64,000 bases of DNA from Paragyromitra xinjiangensis (Eukaryota; Ascomycota; Pezizomycetes; Pezizales; Discinaceae), in contig JBCAMK010000003.1 in NCBI GenBank assembly GCA_038503065.1, positions 3,410,001-3,474,000 on the forward strand, given 5' to 3'. Below, in pieces: positions 12,681-25,598 of the stretch. The position numbers were made by a program, and so were the translations under genes. Each line of letters begins with the position of its first letter. The stretch's first letter is position 1. The notes beneath the pieces were generated by a model. It ran no database searches. It worked only from the letters and a program-made list of their open reading frames with translations, and was not told the origin of the DNA.

Positions 12681-15600
12681 TGAATTTGAAGCCAGCTGAA
12701 CACATAAGAATTCAATGTAAGAAATGACCTGATTTCCATTTGGTGGTACATATAGCAAGGGTTACAGAGCTGAAACACGTAAAACATTGATGTTCCGTGC
12801 AAAACCCTCGCATCAGCATGGCTTGCTACAACATTTCTATGCCTGAGATACAGGCTAAGCGGCGATATAATAAATATAAAAAAAACCGCCCATACATATC
12901 CAGTCCTAGGCAATCATAGTGCGAAATTACCAGTTTAACCATCCCCCACGCGAGCCATATCTTAGGTCAAGGCAGTGCCAACTGAGAATAGCATAGCTCA
13001 GAGCCGCCTACCGTGTACCTATATACTCTTCCATAAGTACCTCAAAATGCATTTTGTGGCAACAGTTTTTGATACACCCATGACAGCACTTTACGACTTG
13101 GTTAGCCAAATTTATACCCCTGTTTCCAGGTATTTAAGTTAGAGCATCAGTATTCCCACAAAATTTCACACATATATATACTAGCTTGACACCTTACAGT
13201 TGGCAGCAAGGGAAAAATACCCGAGAATAGCTCATAATCATCTGACAGGTGAAACAAGAATCCAGCATAAACTATACGTCCGCGTATGAGGCCTACTATC
13301 GGCACCGCCACTCTAAATCTGTTGCTTACGTGTGATCCCACTGAACTTGGAATAATGAAGAGGCACACTATCTCCTGCAGATCACACAGGATCACTCGGG
13401 AAATATCATATCCTAGAAGCCTGGGGAAGCACAAGATCACCCCCGATAACCCTATGGAATTTAATTCCAGGCTCCAGTTAATAGAAGCAGGAATGGAAGT
13501 AGTTATATACTCCCCTACTTCCCTAGCCCGGGACCACCCACAAAACTAACCAAGCCTTCATCTACCTAAAAAGGCATACTAATCTAGGTGATGGGGGAAT
13601 CAAACTAGACAACCACCAAGCATTAAATCTTGCGGAGTACCCCCGATAACCCAATACATACACAAAGACAGGGCCAAAGAGATAGAAGAAAATATTTCAA
13701 CATAATCGAGGTGAGATTTGGCATATTTGCTAGTTCAGATAGGGTAAAACCGATTGATAATCACTGCATGGGAAGTTGCCGACCAGTCATTCACCTGACT
13801 GCGCTTGACTCGATCACTAAGCTGTTGTCGGAAACCTGAATTTCCTCGGCATGGAATTCGAATGTGATATGCGTAAGAAAAAATACCTCCCAACCATCCT
13901 CAGGCTCCTCCCTCTTCTTGTCACTCCCTTTCAAACATATTACACGATCACCCACGCTCGTAAACAGTTAAAGTTGCAACTCCCTGGACAAGGAATAGCT
14001 CAAGCCGGGCCCAATGGCACAAGAATTCGTAGCACCCGTTCCAATGTCTAAGTAGAGCGTATTCCACAAGGAACAAGAATTTTTCGTTTAAGCAAGTTCA
14101 CTTATATGCTTTGGTTCTACGCCGGATGAGCTGTCATAAATGGATGATCAGCGCAAACCTCCGGTGAGATGTGTTTCACATGCATGCATGCAAGTAACAT
14201 TATGGGTGAGAAAATCTAGAATTATACAAGAGATTATAAAATTCTAAAGGCTAAAGGGCGAATATATGCATGGTATACTTGTCATATCCTCAAATAGGTA
14301 GAAGCATGACACGCATATGTAAGTGAATCTATAGATTTATAATTCGCCAGACTCAGTTGATTCTCTAATGAACCAAACCGTCAGCCCAAAAAGATACATC
14401 CGCTGGTCGGGGGCCTCAAAATTTCCGGGGACAGCCTGGTTAATAGCCCAATAGACTACTTATTCCTTGAGAAGAGGGAGGCATATACCCGGGTATTCTT
14501 ACTGAAGCCTTCCGTAAGACTGAGAAGCGGGCACCATATTGTGTCAGTGGAGTGCTAAAACTTTAGGATATGATTGTCAACCAACAGCGAACTTCACCAC
14601 CCGAAACAGCACCGAACGCAGCCAAGTTTCGAGGCTAAGATTTCCACTAGCGACATTAAGGGGCTTTTTTTTAAAAAAAAACCTTAGTTGCATTTCAGGA
14701 AAGGTGGGGCCATGAGTGGAGATTCCAAATAGGATCTTCCCGCCTTTGTACGATTTACAGCTATGATCTATCCCTTCGTCTGTAAGAAATTGAGAACCAT
14801 ATTCGCTTCGTTTTCGAAAGTCTGAACAACCACTGCCCCATAGTATGCGATAAATCAAGAAAAGTATATTCACTATCAACCAAAGCCTTTGCAGAGGTAG
14901 CGGCAAGAATAGTGGCTGTTGAGCTTCCCCTAAACGAAAACTTATGATAAAAATTGAGGACGGTAACGTCCTTGATTTGGGGTTTTACAGACCATGGGAT
15001 AGAACCTTTACCTGCCAGAGCAGAGTATGTCAGGGCCTCGCCGCCCAGGGCTGGGGATATTCATGGTTATACTCCTGAATTTAAAATAAGCTAAACTTAG
15101 AATCACATAAGCACCCACGGGTCAAGCTTGGTGTGCGATACATATTTGGCATATTAGATATATATAGCCTACGCAAAGTTGTGCGATCCCTAGGCCGGTA
15201 CCAACAAATTAACGGGCACGTATACTAGTCACGTCAAAAGGCTAGACTAAGGCGCTTGCTTAGTGATCTTCAACTCCTCTCCTTCCGTATGTGTGCGGAG
15301 AGATGCTGGTAGCTCCCACCCGTTTACAGAAAATTTGTTCGATTGCTTAACTAAAGACTAGCTTTTTTTTTTTGACTCATAGTTTCATTGTTACAGGGTA
15401 CAAGAATATCGCATGCAACCGAAGTTATAGCTTGACTAAAGACTAGCAGTACACTTTCATTTATATACTCATCTAGTACCTCTGGATGCCCATCTGCTTC
15501 CGTCTCCCCTCCCGCCTTCAATCTTTCTCCAGAGCCACGCTCAAACAGCACCGTATCAAGAAGTTTCTTGAATATTACTAAACTGTACTAAACGAGTGAT

Positions 15601-16430
15601 ATCAAAAGACGCGTATCTATCCTCGCCAAGCTCAGGATCCACTACCCTATCTTGTTCACACCATGTGGCCGCCCATCCCACTATACACCAAATTGAATTG
15701 CGTGGAAACAAAAATCACAGAGAATAAAGATCACAACGGCATATCAATCTCAGGTGCACCTTCCATGAGCACCAACAAGCACCAACCTCAGTCTCTAGTA
15801 AATATGAGCCACAGGCACAAAAAAAGGCATACTACGAAGGTTCTGCAACCAAACCATAAACCAGGCACACTCAAGCGTTAACCGATATCCCAAAGTGCCA
15901 ACGGGTATGACCCTCAAAAAGGGCAATTTTTGTGGGCCGCCCCCGTTTTCATTTTGAGATATTATTAAAACCTGAGTAGAGCAGTGAAAGGAATCAAAAA
16001 TAACGAGGCCCTCCACCAAATTAAGGCCAAACTTGACGAGATCTGTTAGAGAATTTCGTTAGGTTTAGCCCATCCACCACTCCGATTGAAATGAAGAAAA
16101 ACAAGAAAGAAAGTTAAAAGCCATTGAATCCTTCCTTCCATGTGATGCCGTTGCCGTGCCTATCGTAATTGCTTTAAATCCCACTGCGCCAACAAACACC
16201 CCAATCAAAAGAAAGACAGAAAAAAACAACCGATGCTATGCGATGCCAATGTTATATATACTACAGTATAACACCACCAACACCTCCGATCTTTGAAACA
16301 AACTCCCGAAACCCCCCTTGAAAAGAACAAAAGAAATGGACCGGATGGCCATTAAAATCACGGAACATCGAAAACCGAAAATAAGAAAATAGCCCATTCA
16401 CGTCCCACCCCAAAACATCACATACACGCT
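12681..16430. other. intergenic, no gene seen
   Basis: The 3.7 kb between two converging genes holds the 3' flanks of both and otherwise short unrelated frames. The minus-strand frame at 14577-14906 has no recognisable domain. The second copy of the dispersed 20-nt repeat is at 15399-15418, next to a T-run and two nearby AACTAAAGACTAG-like strings. A short T-run/A-run inverted pair lies at 14667-14684. I see no RNA gene. Confidence 0.6.
15399..15418 (+). repeat. 20-nt dispersed repeat, copy 2
   Basis: Exact match to 1932-1951. It is bracketed by CTAAAGACTAG strings near 15350 and 15437, so a slightly larger element of about 100 bp probably existed here. Confidence 0.5.
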
Positions 16431-19400
16431 TCAACCAACTTCTTCTGTTGTCGTGAACGCACCATCCCAATATGGAGGCATGTATTCCAAACAAGGCAGG
16501 CTCCAGTTGAGGTTATTCATATTGACGTCCTCACTCTCAAGCATAATACCATACCCAAAAGTTCCTGGGGCAGCCCCACCACCTGGGTAGGTACCATCAC
16601 TATACACGTTGCCCATAGCAAGCCCATCCATACCATGTGCTTGATGTTCATGAGGCTCTTGTCCAAATGCCACCTTTTGACCAGCGGCACTTAGCCCAAG
16701 CAACATTTCGGCATCAGCAGCAGCAGGTGTTGATCCATCGATCGAGTACTTTGATGCGGGAGAAGTCGTCGGGGTTGAGGTCCCGTGCTGAATGAAACTG
16801 CTATGAGGGAGCGGCGGGTGCATTGAGGGCTGCATCCCACCCCTCGGGTCCTGGGGGGATAATGTTCCATGCGGTGAGGCTACCGTCACGAACTGGTTTT
16901 GCGGGTTGTGGCCATGCTCTGGATTGGGGAACAACCAAGTCAGATTCAGGTTTGGCGAGTTTGTCGTACCCGTCGCAGACAACCCAATAGCTGATAAATT
17001 TAACTGGTTAACACTGACATCGCACACAGTGAGCAATAAATAGAACACACCTTGATGAGTGTCGTTGTGAAGAGCACTCATTAACGGCGATGGCACTCGT
17101 TCAGGGATAGCCATATTGCTTGGGGCCACTAGCCCTGTTTGCAAGCTTCCCTCAACTTTGACTGAGACAAGGCCCCCCTCCGAAATATCTCCCTGAATAT
17201 TACCACGAAAGCGATTCCACATGTTCGCACCCCAGCGATGCACCTCAACACTTTCCATTTCCTCCACAGTGTACAGGAGTGGGTCCACAATCCCTTTAGC
17301 CTTCTGGTCTAGTACTGTCAGGATATACTTGACACCCTCCCAATATGTCTCCAATCCTTTTAGAGCCTTGTAGCACCCTTGATAATTCTCATACGCTGAT
17401 TGAGCCAACAACGCGTGTTTCTGGGACATTTTTTGACTGTGGGAACAGTCCTCCACGCCACTCTTCTGTTTGGATTCTGAAGGCAAATCATCCCCACATC
17501 CAGCAACAATAGTGTCGCTACTACCAGCAGGAGAACCTAAGCTAGCAGTTGGCGGCCTCATATCCCTAGCCGATGCAGACTCTAGGCTGGCCAACATCAT
17601 TGCGTCAAATGTCGATAATTCCCCCGAATTTGGGGGTGAGGACGATCTTGACGTAGGATTCGAGAACGAGTGTGTCGCGCTTTCTTGCAAAAACGCACAC
17701 GCGGCAATATAAATAGGTTGACTAGTGAAAGGATTTCCACTCACAGCCCTCGGATCAATCAGCTCCGCAAATGTCAATATATCGGAGATTGTCTTGGCCG
17801 AAGACATTGAGAGCTCGCGACTTTTTGGAAAAAGCTCTTGCACCCTCCCTTCGAACGCGATCAGAAGTGTCGGTCGATGAAGAAGCACGATTAGTGTGTG
17901 GAACCAAAAGTGCAAGAGTAAGAATACAGCGCTTTGGTTGATCGAGCTATAGTACCGAAAATTTTGGACGTTGAAATGGATGTTTGGCGAAAGCCGTTGG
18001 TAGATTCTGGTCAGTTCCGCTTCCATCCCTAAAAGTCGACTGAGAGTTTCAGCTGTGACCATGTGGACATCGTTTATACTGTTCAAGAGATCCGTGATTC
18101 GTCCATATAGTTGGACTATCCTAATCAAGGCGGGGAAAGGTGGGGGATATGTCAAACTAGCCTCTTCGCTTGGGAAGTCGATCTCAACCTCCTTGTCGCG
18201 AATAGTTACTGGTCGACCTGTACCCGAAGATATAACCCTATCAAGAAAGAAAACCGCCCAAAAAGTGTCAGTCCTCTCCCGCTCCCGAACTTCAGCTTCC
18301 TCGTCCTTCATTTCCTCGTCTTGTGTTTCGTTTTCTGTCCCGCTGTGTCTGCCGCTCCCACCATCTTTCTCATTTTTACCACCCGTACTCCGACTTCTCG
18401 CTCTGATAACCTCCTTTCGACTCTTTGCGTCCCCTCTGGCTCCTTCTAGCTTGTGTAGTCCCAAATCCTGCGCCATCCTGATGGCGATCCCTAGAAACAT
18501 CCACAAACCACTGTCACGATTGCTCCCGAATTCCACATATGCCAACAAAATGCAAGCCTGAACAGTTGCAAGATTAGGGCAGGCAAAAGTATCAACCACT
18601 GAACTTTTGGCCCTGTTCGCAAATGCCGTTCCGTACTCGCATCGTCGACTGTTCTGATGCGATTTTGCCTCCGCCCCCTGCGGTATCGTCTGCGCAAACG
18701 AGTGGTTCGAGAACCTGGCTGCAACCGCACAAACAGCATCAACCAGTATTGCATCAACCCTCTTCTCTTCTACATCCCTCGTGAAGGCCTCCTGTCTCAA
18801 AAAGGGGAAGTTACACCCAAGATGTATAAAGAATGTTTCAACCAAATGCGTTATAAGCTTATGGTTTGGTGCGGTATCGCCTTGATCATAGAACGGAATT
18901 TCTTCCATCGTTGATCCAGAGGTAATCGTAGATGCTGGTGTGGTGTTTCTTCCAAGACCCGCGAACGTCGACGTAGGGGATGTGCTTGATGAGCTTGCGC
19001 TTATAGAATGACTTGCGTGACGGGGCAGATTTGACCGATCCTTGATTTCTACTACCATCTGCTTATAACCGGGGACTATAGCTGTAGGACCAAAATATCG
19101 GAAATATGGCATACGATGTGCCAAACGCTGGGTCGCTGAAGGTGCCTGATCTACAGCCAGAGGCTTAAATGAGCACCAAAGGATGAAACACAGAACTGCT
19201 CAGATGAAGGCGAAAAGCATTGAAACGGAGAAGTTAAGGGGTATATAAATCAAATCTAGAATCGAAAAGCGAGACAAGCATAACAGGTAAAGGAGAGCAC
19301 CAACATCTCAAAACTGAGCTAGGACCCTCAGCTTCCAACCCGCCCCCACCCCTGCTTTCAGCTTTGCCATGGTCCGCATCCCACTGTTTGGCTTTGCTGT

Positions 19401-20583
19401 CTTCGCCCTGATGATAATCCGTGGACTTTCGCTTCTGTGAGCTTGTCCTGGAAGGTGTGCTTGTACCCCGCTGATCATGCTGGTGGCTCGGCAATTCAGG
19501 TTGTTGAGACAGTGAAGCACTCTCTAGTGGACCCCTCCGTTGATCCTGTGGTGAAGCACGAATTGGGGTTGGAGCAATTAGTGGTTCCTTTAGCGTCGAT
19601 TTTTCCGTCGGTGTGGTGACGGTAGGAGTGGGGGTTGGTGATGCAGAAACCTGATGATTACTCTGCTGCCGCTGTTGCGATGGCACTGACGAGCTGGGAA
19701 CTGAGTACCCTAGACACGAGTGGCCGTTCTGACGACAAGTCTCGCAGACCGGTTTCTCACCACTACAGCGAGTTTTCCTTTTGCGACAAGTCTTACATCT
19801 TTATCACAGTCCCACAAGATGGAACAAACAGGTCAGCATTGAAATATATAACTCAGCCAAACCAATGCTCAGATTCACGAAAGAAAATATATGCTCTTAA
19901 TGATGTAAAAAAAGCACATGTATATGCATAAGCCTTCAGAAACAAAAAAAACAGATATGTTGCATATACATATATATCAACCCCCGCAACTACAAGGGCG
20001 GGGGGTAATGTGGGGGGGGGGGGGTTGATTGAAAATAGAGTAGGCATAGAAAAAGAAAAGAATGAAGGAGCTTTCTTTTTCTTGTTCCGTTCTTCCTCTC
20101 CAAAAAAAAGTTTCGTCCTAGTTTGAGATGGGGAATTGCGGGACGGGACGTTACGTACGCAGCACTTATTCTTCTCCTCTTAGCATGCGGCTGTCCATCG
20201 TTTGCCACGAACCGGATTGGTCTCGTAAACGGCTGCATGACATGAGCAGGTTGGGTAGCCACAGCGGCAGCTGCCATGGACCGCTCAGGTGAAGTAGATG
20301 ACAGCAGTGGCTGTGGTTGATGTTGGTGATATTGCTGAAGCTGTTTAGAGGTCCCTGCAGGTGACTCTGAAAGAGGTAGGGTAGTCAGAGTAGGTAGCGA
20401 AGAAGGGGGGGATACAAGGGAAGGACGCCGAGCAACGGATGGCTGAAGGAAGGGTTCTATTGAGGCCGAAGATGAGTTCAAGACCCGCTCTATCTTTATG
20501 TTGGAAGGTGACGGAGAAGGAGTTGAGGCTGAAATAGAGGACGTTGTCGGTAGCGGCGGCTTTTGAGAGATGTATGCCTCCAT
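16431..20583 (-). CDS. Zn2Cys6 transcription factor with fungal_trans domain
   Basis: Nuclear regulator of the Gal4 type; its target pathway cannot be read from sequence. Exon 1 is 20583-20159 (start MEAYISQKPP, Ser/Pro/Gln-rich, ending in a basic KRRRIS stretch). A 360-nt intron with donor GTACGT stops immediately before the first cysteine codon. Exon 2 starts at 19798 and supplies CKTCRKRKTRC then SGEKPVCETCRQNGHSC, a canonical C-x2-C-x6-C-x6-C-x2-C-x6-C cluster at residues 143-170. Exon 2 ends somewhere near 19300-19325 and exon 3 begins near 19150-19160; the exact second junction is ambiguous (donors GTTTTG or GTTGGT). Exon 3 runs to 16431 and carries PYFRYFGPTAIVPGYKQMVV and the fungal_trans region (LGIAIRMAQDLGLHK, ERERTDTFWAVFFLDR). 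Total is roughly 1,190-1,210 residues. Intron 1 contains a 13-base C run on the coding strand. Confidence 0.87.
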
Positions 20584-23500
20584 CTCTATTCTGCTACGAT
20601 TGGCCCTCCGTAGTACAACACGTAGGGGGGTTCAGGACAGAATCGATATATTCCACTTCTGGTAGGCTGAGCAGACGAAAGCGCCTTCAAAAAAACGGCG
20701 ACTAGCAAGATAATAACAGTCAAACAAACAGATGGAGGGATCTCAGAGAGAAAAGAAGATATCAGATTTTGTTTGTGATAAATCCTCCTTCTTTCTTGGT
20801 GCGGTTTATTCCGTTCAATTCCTGTATTGCGATGAACACGGGGAAAAGACACGATGTGAGGCCGCGGAGGCGTAACAGCCACGAGTTAAGCGTAGACAAG
20901 ACGAGGGGACGCAAAGCACAGGCAGATGTATGTATGCGTATGTAGTCGAGTATGTACGAGGTGTGCTTGACTCAATGTATAGCATCCTCAGTATGTATAT
21001 GTGCTGTACGTGGATTCCAGAAGGCAGACGAAGACGATACTGCTGCTGCAGAAACAGAGCCGATGTGAATAATACCTTTCGGAACCTCCGAGAAGACGCC
21101 CTGAAGGTAACCGAGAACCACCTGCGATGGAGAGAGGAATTGGCGAAAGCGAAAAGCTTTCCGGGGAAAGAAGCTTCCCCGTGACGCGACACCGAGAGGC
21201 GCGGGGCGTGGGATGGAAGGGTTGAAGTTCTTTTAGCTCAGAATTGCGGGAATCGGTTCAATCTGACAGAAACCCCCAGGTCTTGCCGAACCTGGTCTCA
21301 AGGTTCGGCCTTGTGCGCCCTGGCGTCCGTGTTGTAAGAATATGTAATCAGCCCTGCTCACTCCAAACCCTCGGGCAGGTCGCAGCGCAATGATAGGAGA
21401 CTACGATGCTTGGGAGTCTATTGACAGAAAGCAGCTGCTGGCCGACCTTGTCTCGTGGTCCTGTGCGTTGGTGGGTTGCGCTTCGGCCTGTCGGAATGAT
21501 TGGCTAACAGTAATGGAAAGAAGCAAGCAATAACCAGTGGAGCTGACAAACTATTGGGATGAACATCGACAATATTGTGAGCTAGGTCTACTCTACCACT
21601 GTACTGTATTAACCTTCGAATGAAAGCATGGCCTCATGCGAGAGACCCGGTGAGTGGTGGCGCTAAACCAACCCAAGCGAGTGTGGCAGATCAGCTCAAC
21701 GTCGATTTATTTCGCTAACATCTCCCTTAACTTGTCTTAAGCTGAACACGATCTTATGCTCGAGGATGATCCTATTCATGTATTGACACGGTACTCTCTA
21801 CCTACTATACTGACCTCCTCGCTAGACCCCTCCCGTGGTTTGCTTTTGGAAGTCAACGCTCCGAGGGAACAGATATATCATCGTTCGCACGGCCATAGGT
21901 AGTCACCAGATCAATCCCCCATTCGTAAAATTTAGCCAGTCAGCAAATCCTGTGCTGTAGTTCCTGTTGGATAAAGTTCATGAGGCGGAATTTTGGTCAA
22001 AGCATTGTTGAAAAGTTATGAGTTCTCCAAATCCGATAGCAAGGTTGAAACGGCTGGCGATCCATACCGCGAACCACACCACACAGCACTCACTCAGTGC
22101 CCACACCCCAGCTAAGTTGGTGTAATTTCGCTTATTTGAACGATCTCATCCTTGCATTCACGCACGTGGCAGGGGTAGGAGCTGGCTGTTTCTTCCTGGG
22201 ATCCTTGAAGATCCCTCCATGGGTAAGGGATTGGTTCGTTTGACGTTTCTGCTTCGCTTGTGATCCCTAACAAGAACCCAACTGTGGGGTTACCTATGTG
22301 CGGGCTGACGGCTTGGTACATGCTGCCGAGAATATGCAACATGCAATCTTCAATTGATATGATATCCTGAAGCTGCTGTGATGTCGAGCCTGATACATGT
22401 GGCTAGGTATAATACAAACCTCTTCTCCAAAATCTTGGCATGACAAACTAATAAAGCTAGACGCAATTTACACCTCAGAACTGGGTAGAACGTGCTCATA
22501 TCGCGCCCATGAATCGGCCCCTATAAGATGTCCGTCCGATGCATCGAGGTCTCAGAGTAGTGTTCAAACTATATGTATCGTACGGTGCTCAGTAGGAAGC
22601 TAGATCACCGGGCCAATCTTTGGTCAACTGCCGGTAGTCTGGTCGTCCTTAAGCCACAACCGACTCCCGGGGGCCGCACCCCATACATGTAGCCTATAGA
22701 TTCGGAATGACATACCCATATCTCTACCCATGATAGTTCGTCCAATATTGATAAGAAAACCCCGCGGTAGTTCCCGCAGGCAAGACATACTGACACGAGT
22801 GAGACCCCCACTGAGATTGTCTATCGGACATCCAACCAAAGAAAGAATAGCGGTCCCGAGAACCAAGTTCACACCCCAGTCGCCGGGATTCAATCGCGGC
22901 CCGAGGGTATGGTGGAGGAAAGCATATCCTCAGAGAGGCTGAGCGGCGTAGAAATATTCATGTCGTAACGCCAACTAGTAACCCCTGTATACCACACTAC
23001 CCAATCTGGTAGCACAACAAAATCACCACCTTCACCATATGTATCGCCGGTGACTTATAAAACGGAAAAGCACCCAAATGTCTGCATTTTTGTGATTCGA
23101 ACTGCGGAGCTTGTCCGAACCACACCTAGTTCACGGAACTGCCCACATGCCTAAGACACCAAATCACTAAGGAAATAAACAACTGCTCATTAGTTGAGGT
23201 ACAGGATTACCCCTACGCATGGGTACTGCCACAACCATTGGGTAGCAAGATCAACATGCTCACAAAGCGACCTCCTATTATATGACCACTCACGAAGGAA
23301 CCCATTCCGAACCTCACCAGAAACCAAACTCTATCAGACATCACTAATGCTGGGTTTTGCACTTGTATTTCATACTTCACTTTTCCTTTTTTTCCTTCTT
23401 TCTGTGTGTTAAGATAAGAATCCTTAACTCATAGTCTCTGGCGACTCACAAGAAGAGGTGATGCGGCGGGGGTTTAGGTTCGAGTGTCTCGTAAAATACC

Positions 23501-24654
23501 AAAATAGTGGTTTAGGCGGCGCCTGGCAGCTAGGGGGGTTTTTTCTCGTTCGTCTGCGACTGGTATCTCTCGGGCTGCGTATCGCTCTCCACACGAGAGA
23601 TTGAGGATCTGAATAGTCTTGCTTTTCCACGAGTTTGTTTTCCCATCTACTATTCCTGTTACCCTTACCACTCCAATCCCATATTTGTCCTTTCTTTTCC
23701 CAGGAGTATTCACCACTTTGTCTGACTCTGAAATTAACGTCCTAGAACATCTCGTATCCAGAGGGATGCCTTTTGCTGCCTGAGATTTCAGAGTTCCGAG
23801 TTTCTAGCACTCGAAGCTGAGGATAGAATCTCACTGTAATAGAGTTACCGGCAGCGAGACTGGAACGTCTCGTGCCTTGTTGCCTGATTCTGCACGAGAT
23901 GCGGGGACAATATGGTCAGTGGGACCTGTGCTTTTCTGGAGGCGGGAGCGAAGAACGCAACCTGACCAAGACAACGGTAAACCACTGTGACAACCATACG
24001 CGCTACCATTCTTGGGTAAGAGTGTCTTGAAAATAAAATAAGCAACCGAATGAACATTATATAGAAAGAATCTCGATGACGCGTTGGAATCGCGATAACT
24101 TTTTGACCCCTAATCATTGGGGGAGCTAAGCGAAGGACCAAAGCGAGCAGGAGGCCCCTGCGGGGTTTGGTAACTTGAAGTTGCCTACCGCGGAGGAAGC
24201 CATCCCTCACAAGAAGGATGTGAATTGTTATGGCCAGCTTTTGTAACTAGAGACACAATGCCTACGCCTTCCTCGAAACAAAACAACATATGAAGGCTCT
24301 GCTATTGAGGCATAAGCCATTGAGCTACTGAATGAGATACAACGAGAACTTTTACAAAGCCGCAATTCGCAAGATATCCCCTCACTGTTGCCACAAGAGT
24401 TCTGGGCCATATCGGCTGTTAAAAGTTCACCGCCACCTCCGCAGCCGAGCCTCAGCCTTGAAAAAAAAAAAGCTTGGTATTATTACGCATCACACCTTGC
24501 GGGTGGGCTATTTCTAAATCCTGCAAGAGAACTCGGGATCAAACTTCATCCCCCATCTCATCACATCGTTGCCAAACCTTTTTCCCGCTCATTCCCCCCA
24601 GTAGAATACACTTCGTTGCTTGCCAGTTACTACACACAAATTTAAATAGCACAC
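20584..24654. other. intergenic, shared upstream region
   Basis: About 4 kb between the starts of two diverging genes. The 600 bp nearest the Zn2Cys6 gene probably contain its promoter and 5' leader. The open frame ending 2 nt before its ATG (20586-20882, minus) has no ATG at all, so it is not a uORF. The remainder shows short frames only and no tRNA-like fold. Confidence 0.55.
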
Positions 24655-25598
24655 ATGTCAACTACAGCCTTCATCCCAATTCAGATTCAAGCCAGTATCT
24701 CCCTGGAGGAGTGGCGTCAATTCCAGGAATGGCGGACCGAAAAGCAGCGACGTCACCGTGAAGAATTACAGAAGCAGCGGGATGCGGAGGGGGAGACAGA
24801 AGAGGGGGTGGTAGCGGAAAGGGATGATGAAAAACAGGAAGCTGAGAACGAAAGTGAGGGTGACAAGAAAAGAAAGAGGAGATCATTCGGCCGAGAATAC
24901 AAGCTTGAGGCAATCTCGTATGTCTCTCCTCTCTCACACACACCCGCTCCTCGGCAACGGTGCGGACCCCTAACACGACAACAGCTACCTAGAAAATGGC
25001 ACGATGCAATCTAGCGGTGACGGTGAGACACCCGTGTCAGTCCGTCACTGTGCAAAAAAATATGGTGTTGAACCGAAAAACATCCGTGACTGGCGACGAC
25101 AGGTACAAAAAATCCGAGCCTCGGATGCGGGGGCCAAGTGCATTGGTAGCGGCCGCAAGCCTGACTGGCCCGAGATGGAGTATCGTCTGCACGAGCTCTT
25201 TACCGAGTGGCGCCGTACGGGCCGCCGGGTAGATCATCGCTGGTTCTTCCGGAATGGCAAAGCTATCTTCGAAGAATGCTACCCACAGCATGTCACCCTC
25301 GCACCTGATGGTCAGAAAAAATACACGCTGAAGTATGTATACCCGTTCTGCACTAAAAACACTACCCATCCGCAGTGAATTGGCAGCGGGCAGCGAGAAG
25401 CAGGCTGTTTGGTCTGGTTCATTAATTGACCTCGGTTCAACTAGGTGGTCCCGCGGCTGGTTCGACGGCTTCAAGCGCCGGAAAGGCATCGTCTTCAAGG
25501 CAACCAACAAAAAACGCTCACGCAAAAACGATGAAGAGGACGACGACGATGATGGTGACAACGAAGGTGAATACATACAAATACACGTGGATGGCTAG
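24655..25598 (+). CDS. Brinker-type HTH plus CENP-B-type HTH protein without a DDE domain
   Basis: Exons 24655-24917, 24985-25332 and 25445-25598 (introns of 67 and 112 nt with GTATGT donors and a CCTAACAC branch-like site in the first) give 254 residues. After a charged coiled-coil-like N-terminus comes RRSFGREYKLEAIS-YLENG and then VRHCAKKYGVEPKNIRDWRR (107-126), the layout of a Brinker/psq-like homeodomain HTH. Next is a CENP-B/Tc5-type HTH: EMEYRLHELFTEWRRTGRRV and, across the last intron, WSRGWFDGFKRRKGI (205-219). Together these two DNA-binding domains are the N-terminal half of pogo/Tigger-like transposases. The protein then stops after an acidic tail; I see no DDE nuclease downstream. 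It may be a domesticated DNA-binding protein or a truncated transposon. The clean frame and good splice sites favour a functional gene. Confidence 0.75.

Noticed and set aside
20586..20882. 98-codon frame ending 2 nt before the ATG of the Zn2Cys6 gene, at first sight a uORF
   Set aside because: It contains no ATG at all; its first codon is GTG.
23080..23175. Stretch with TTCGAATC-like string resembling a tRNA T loop
   Set aside because: No matching acceptor, D or anticodon stems can be drawn.
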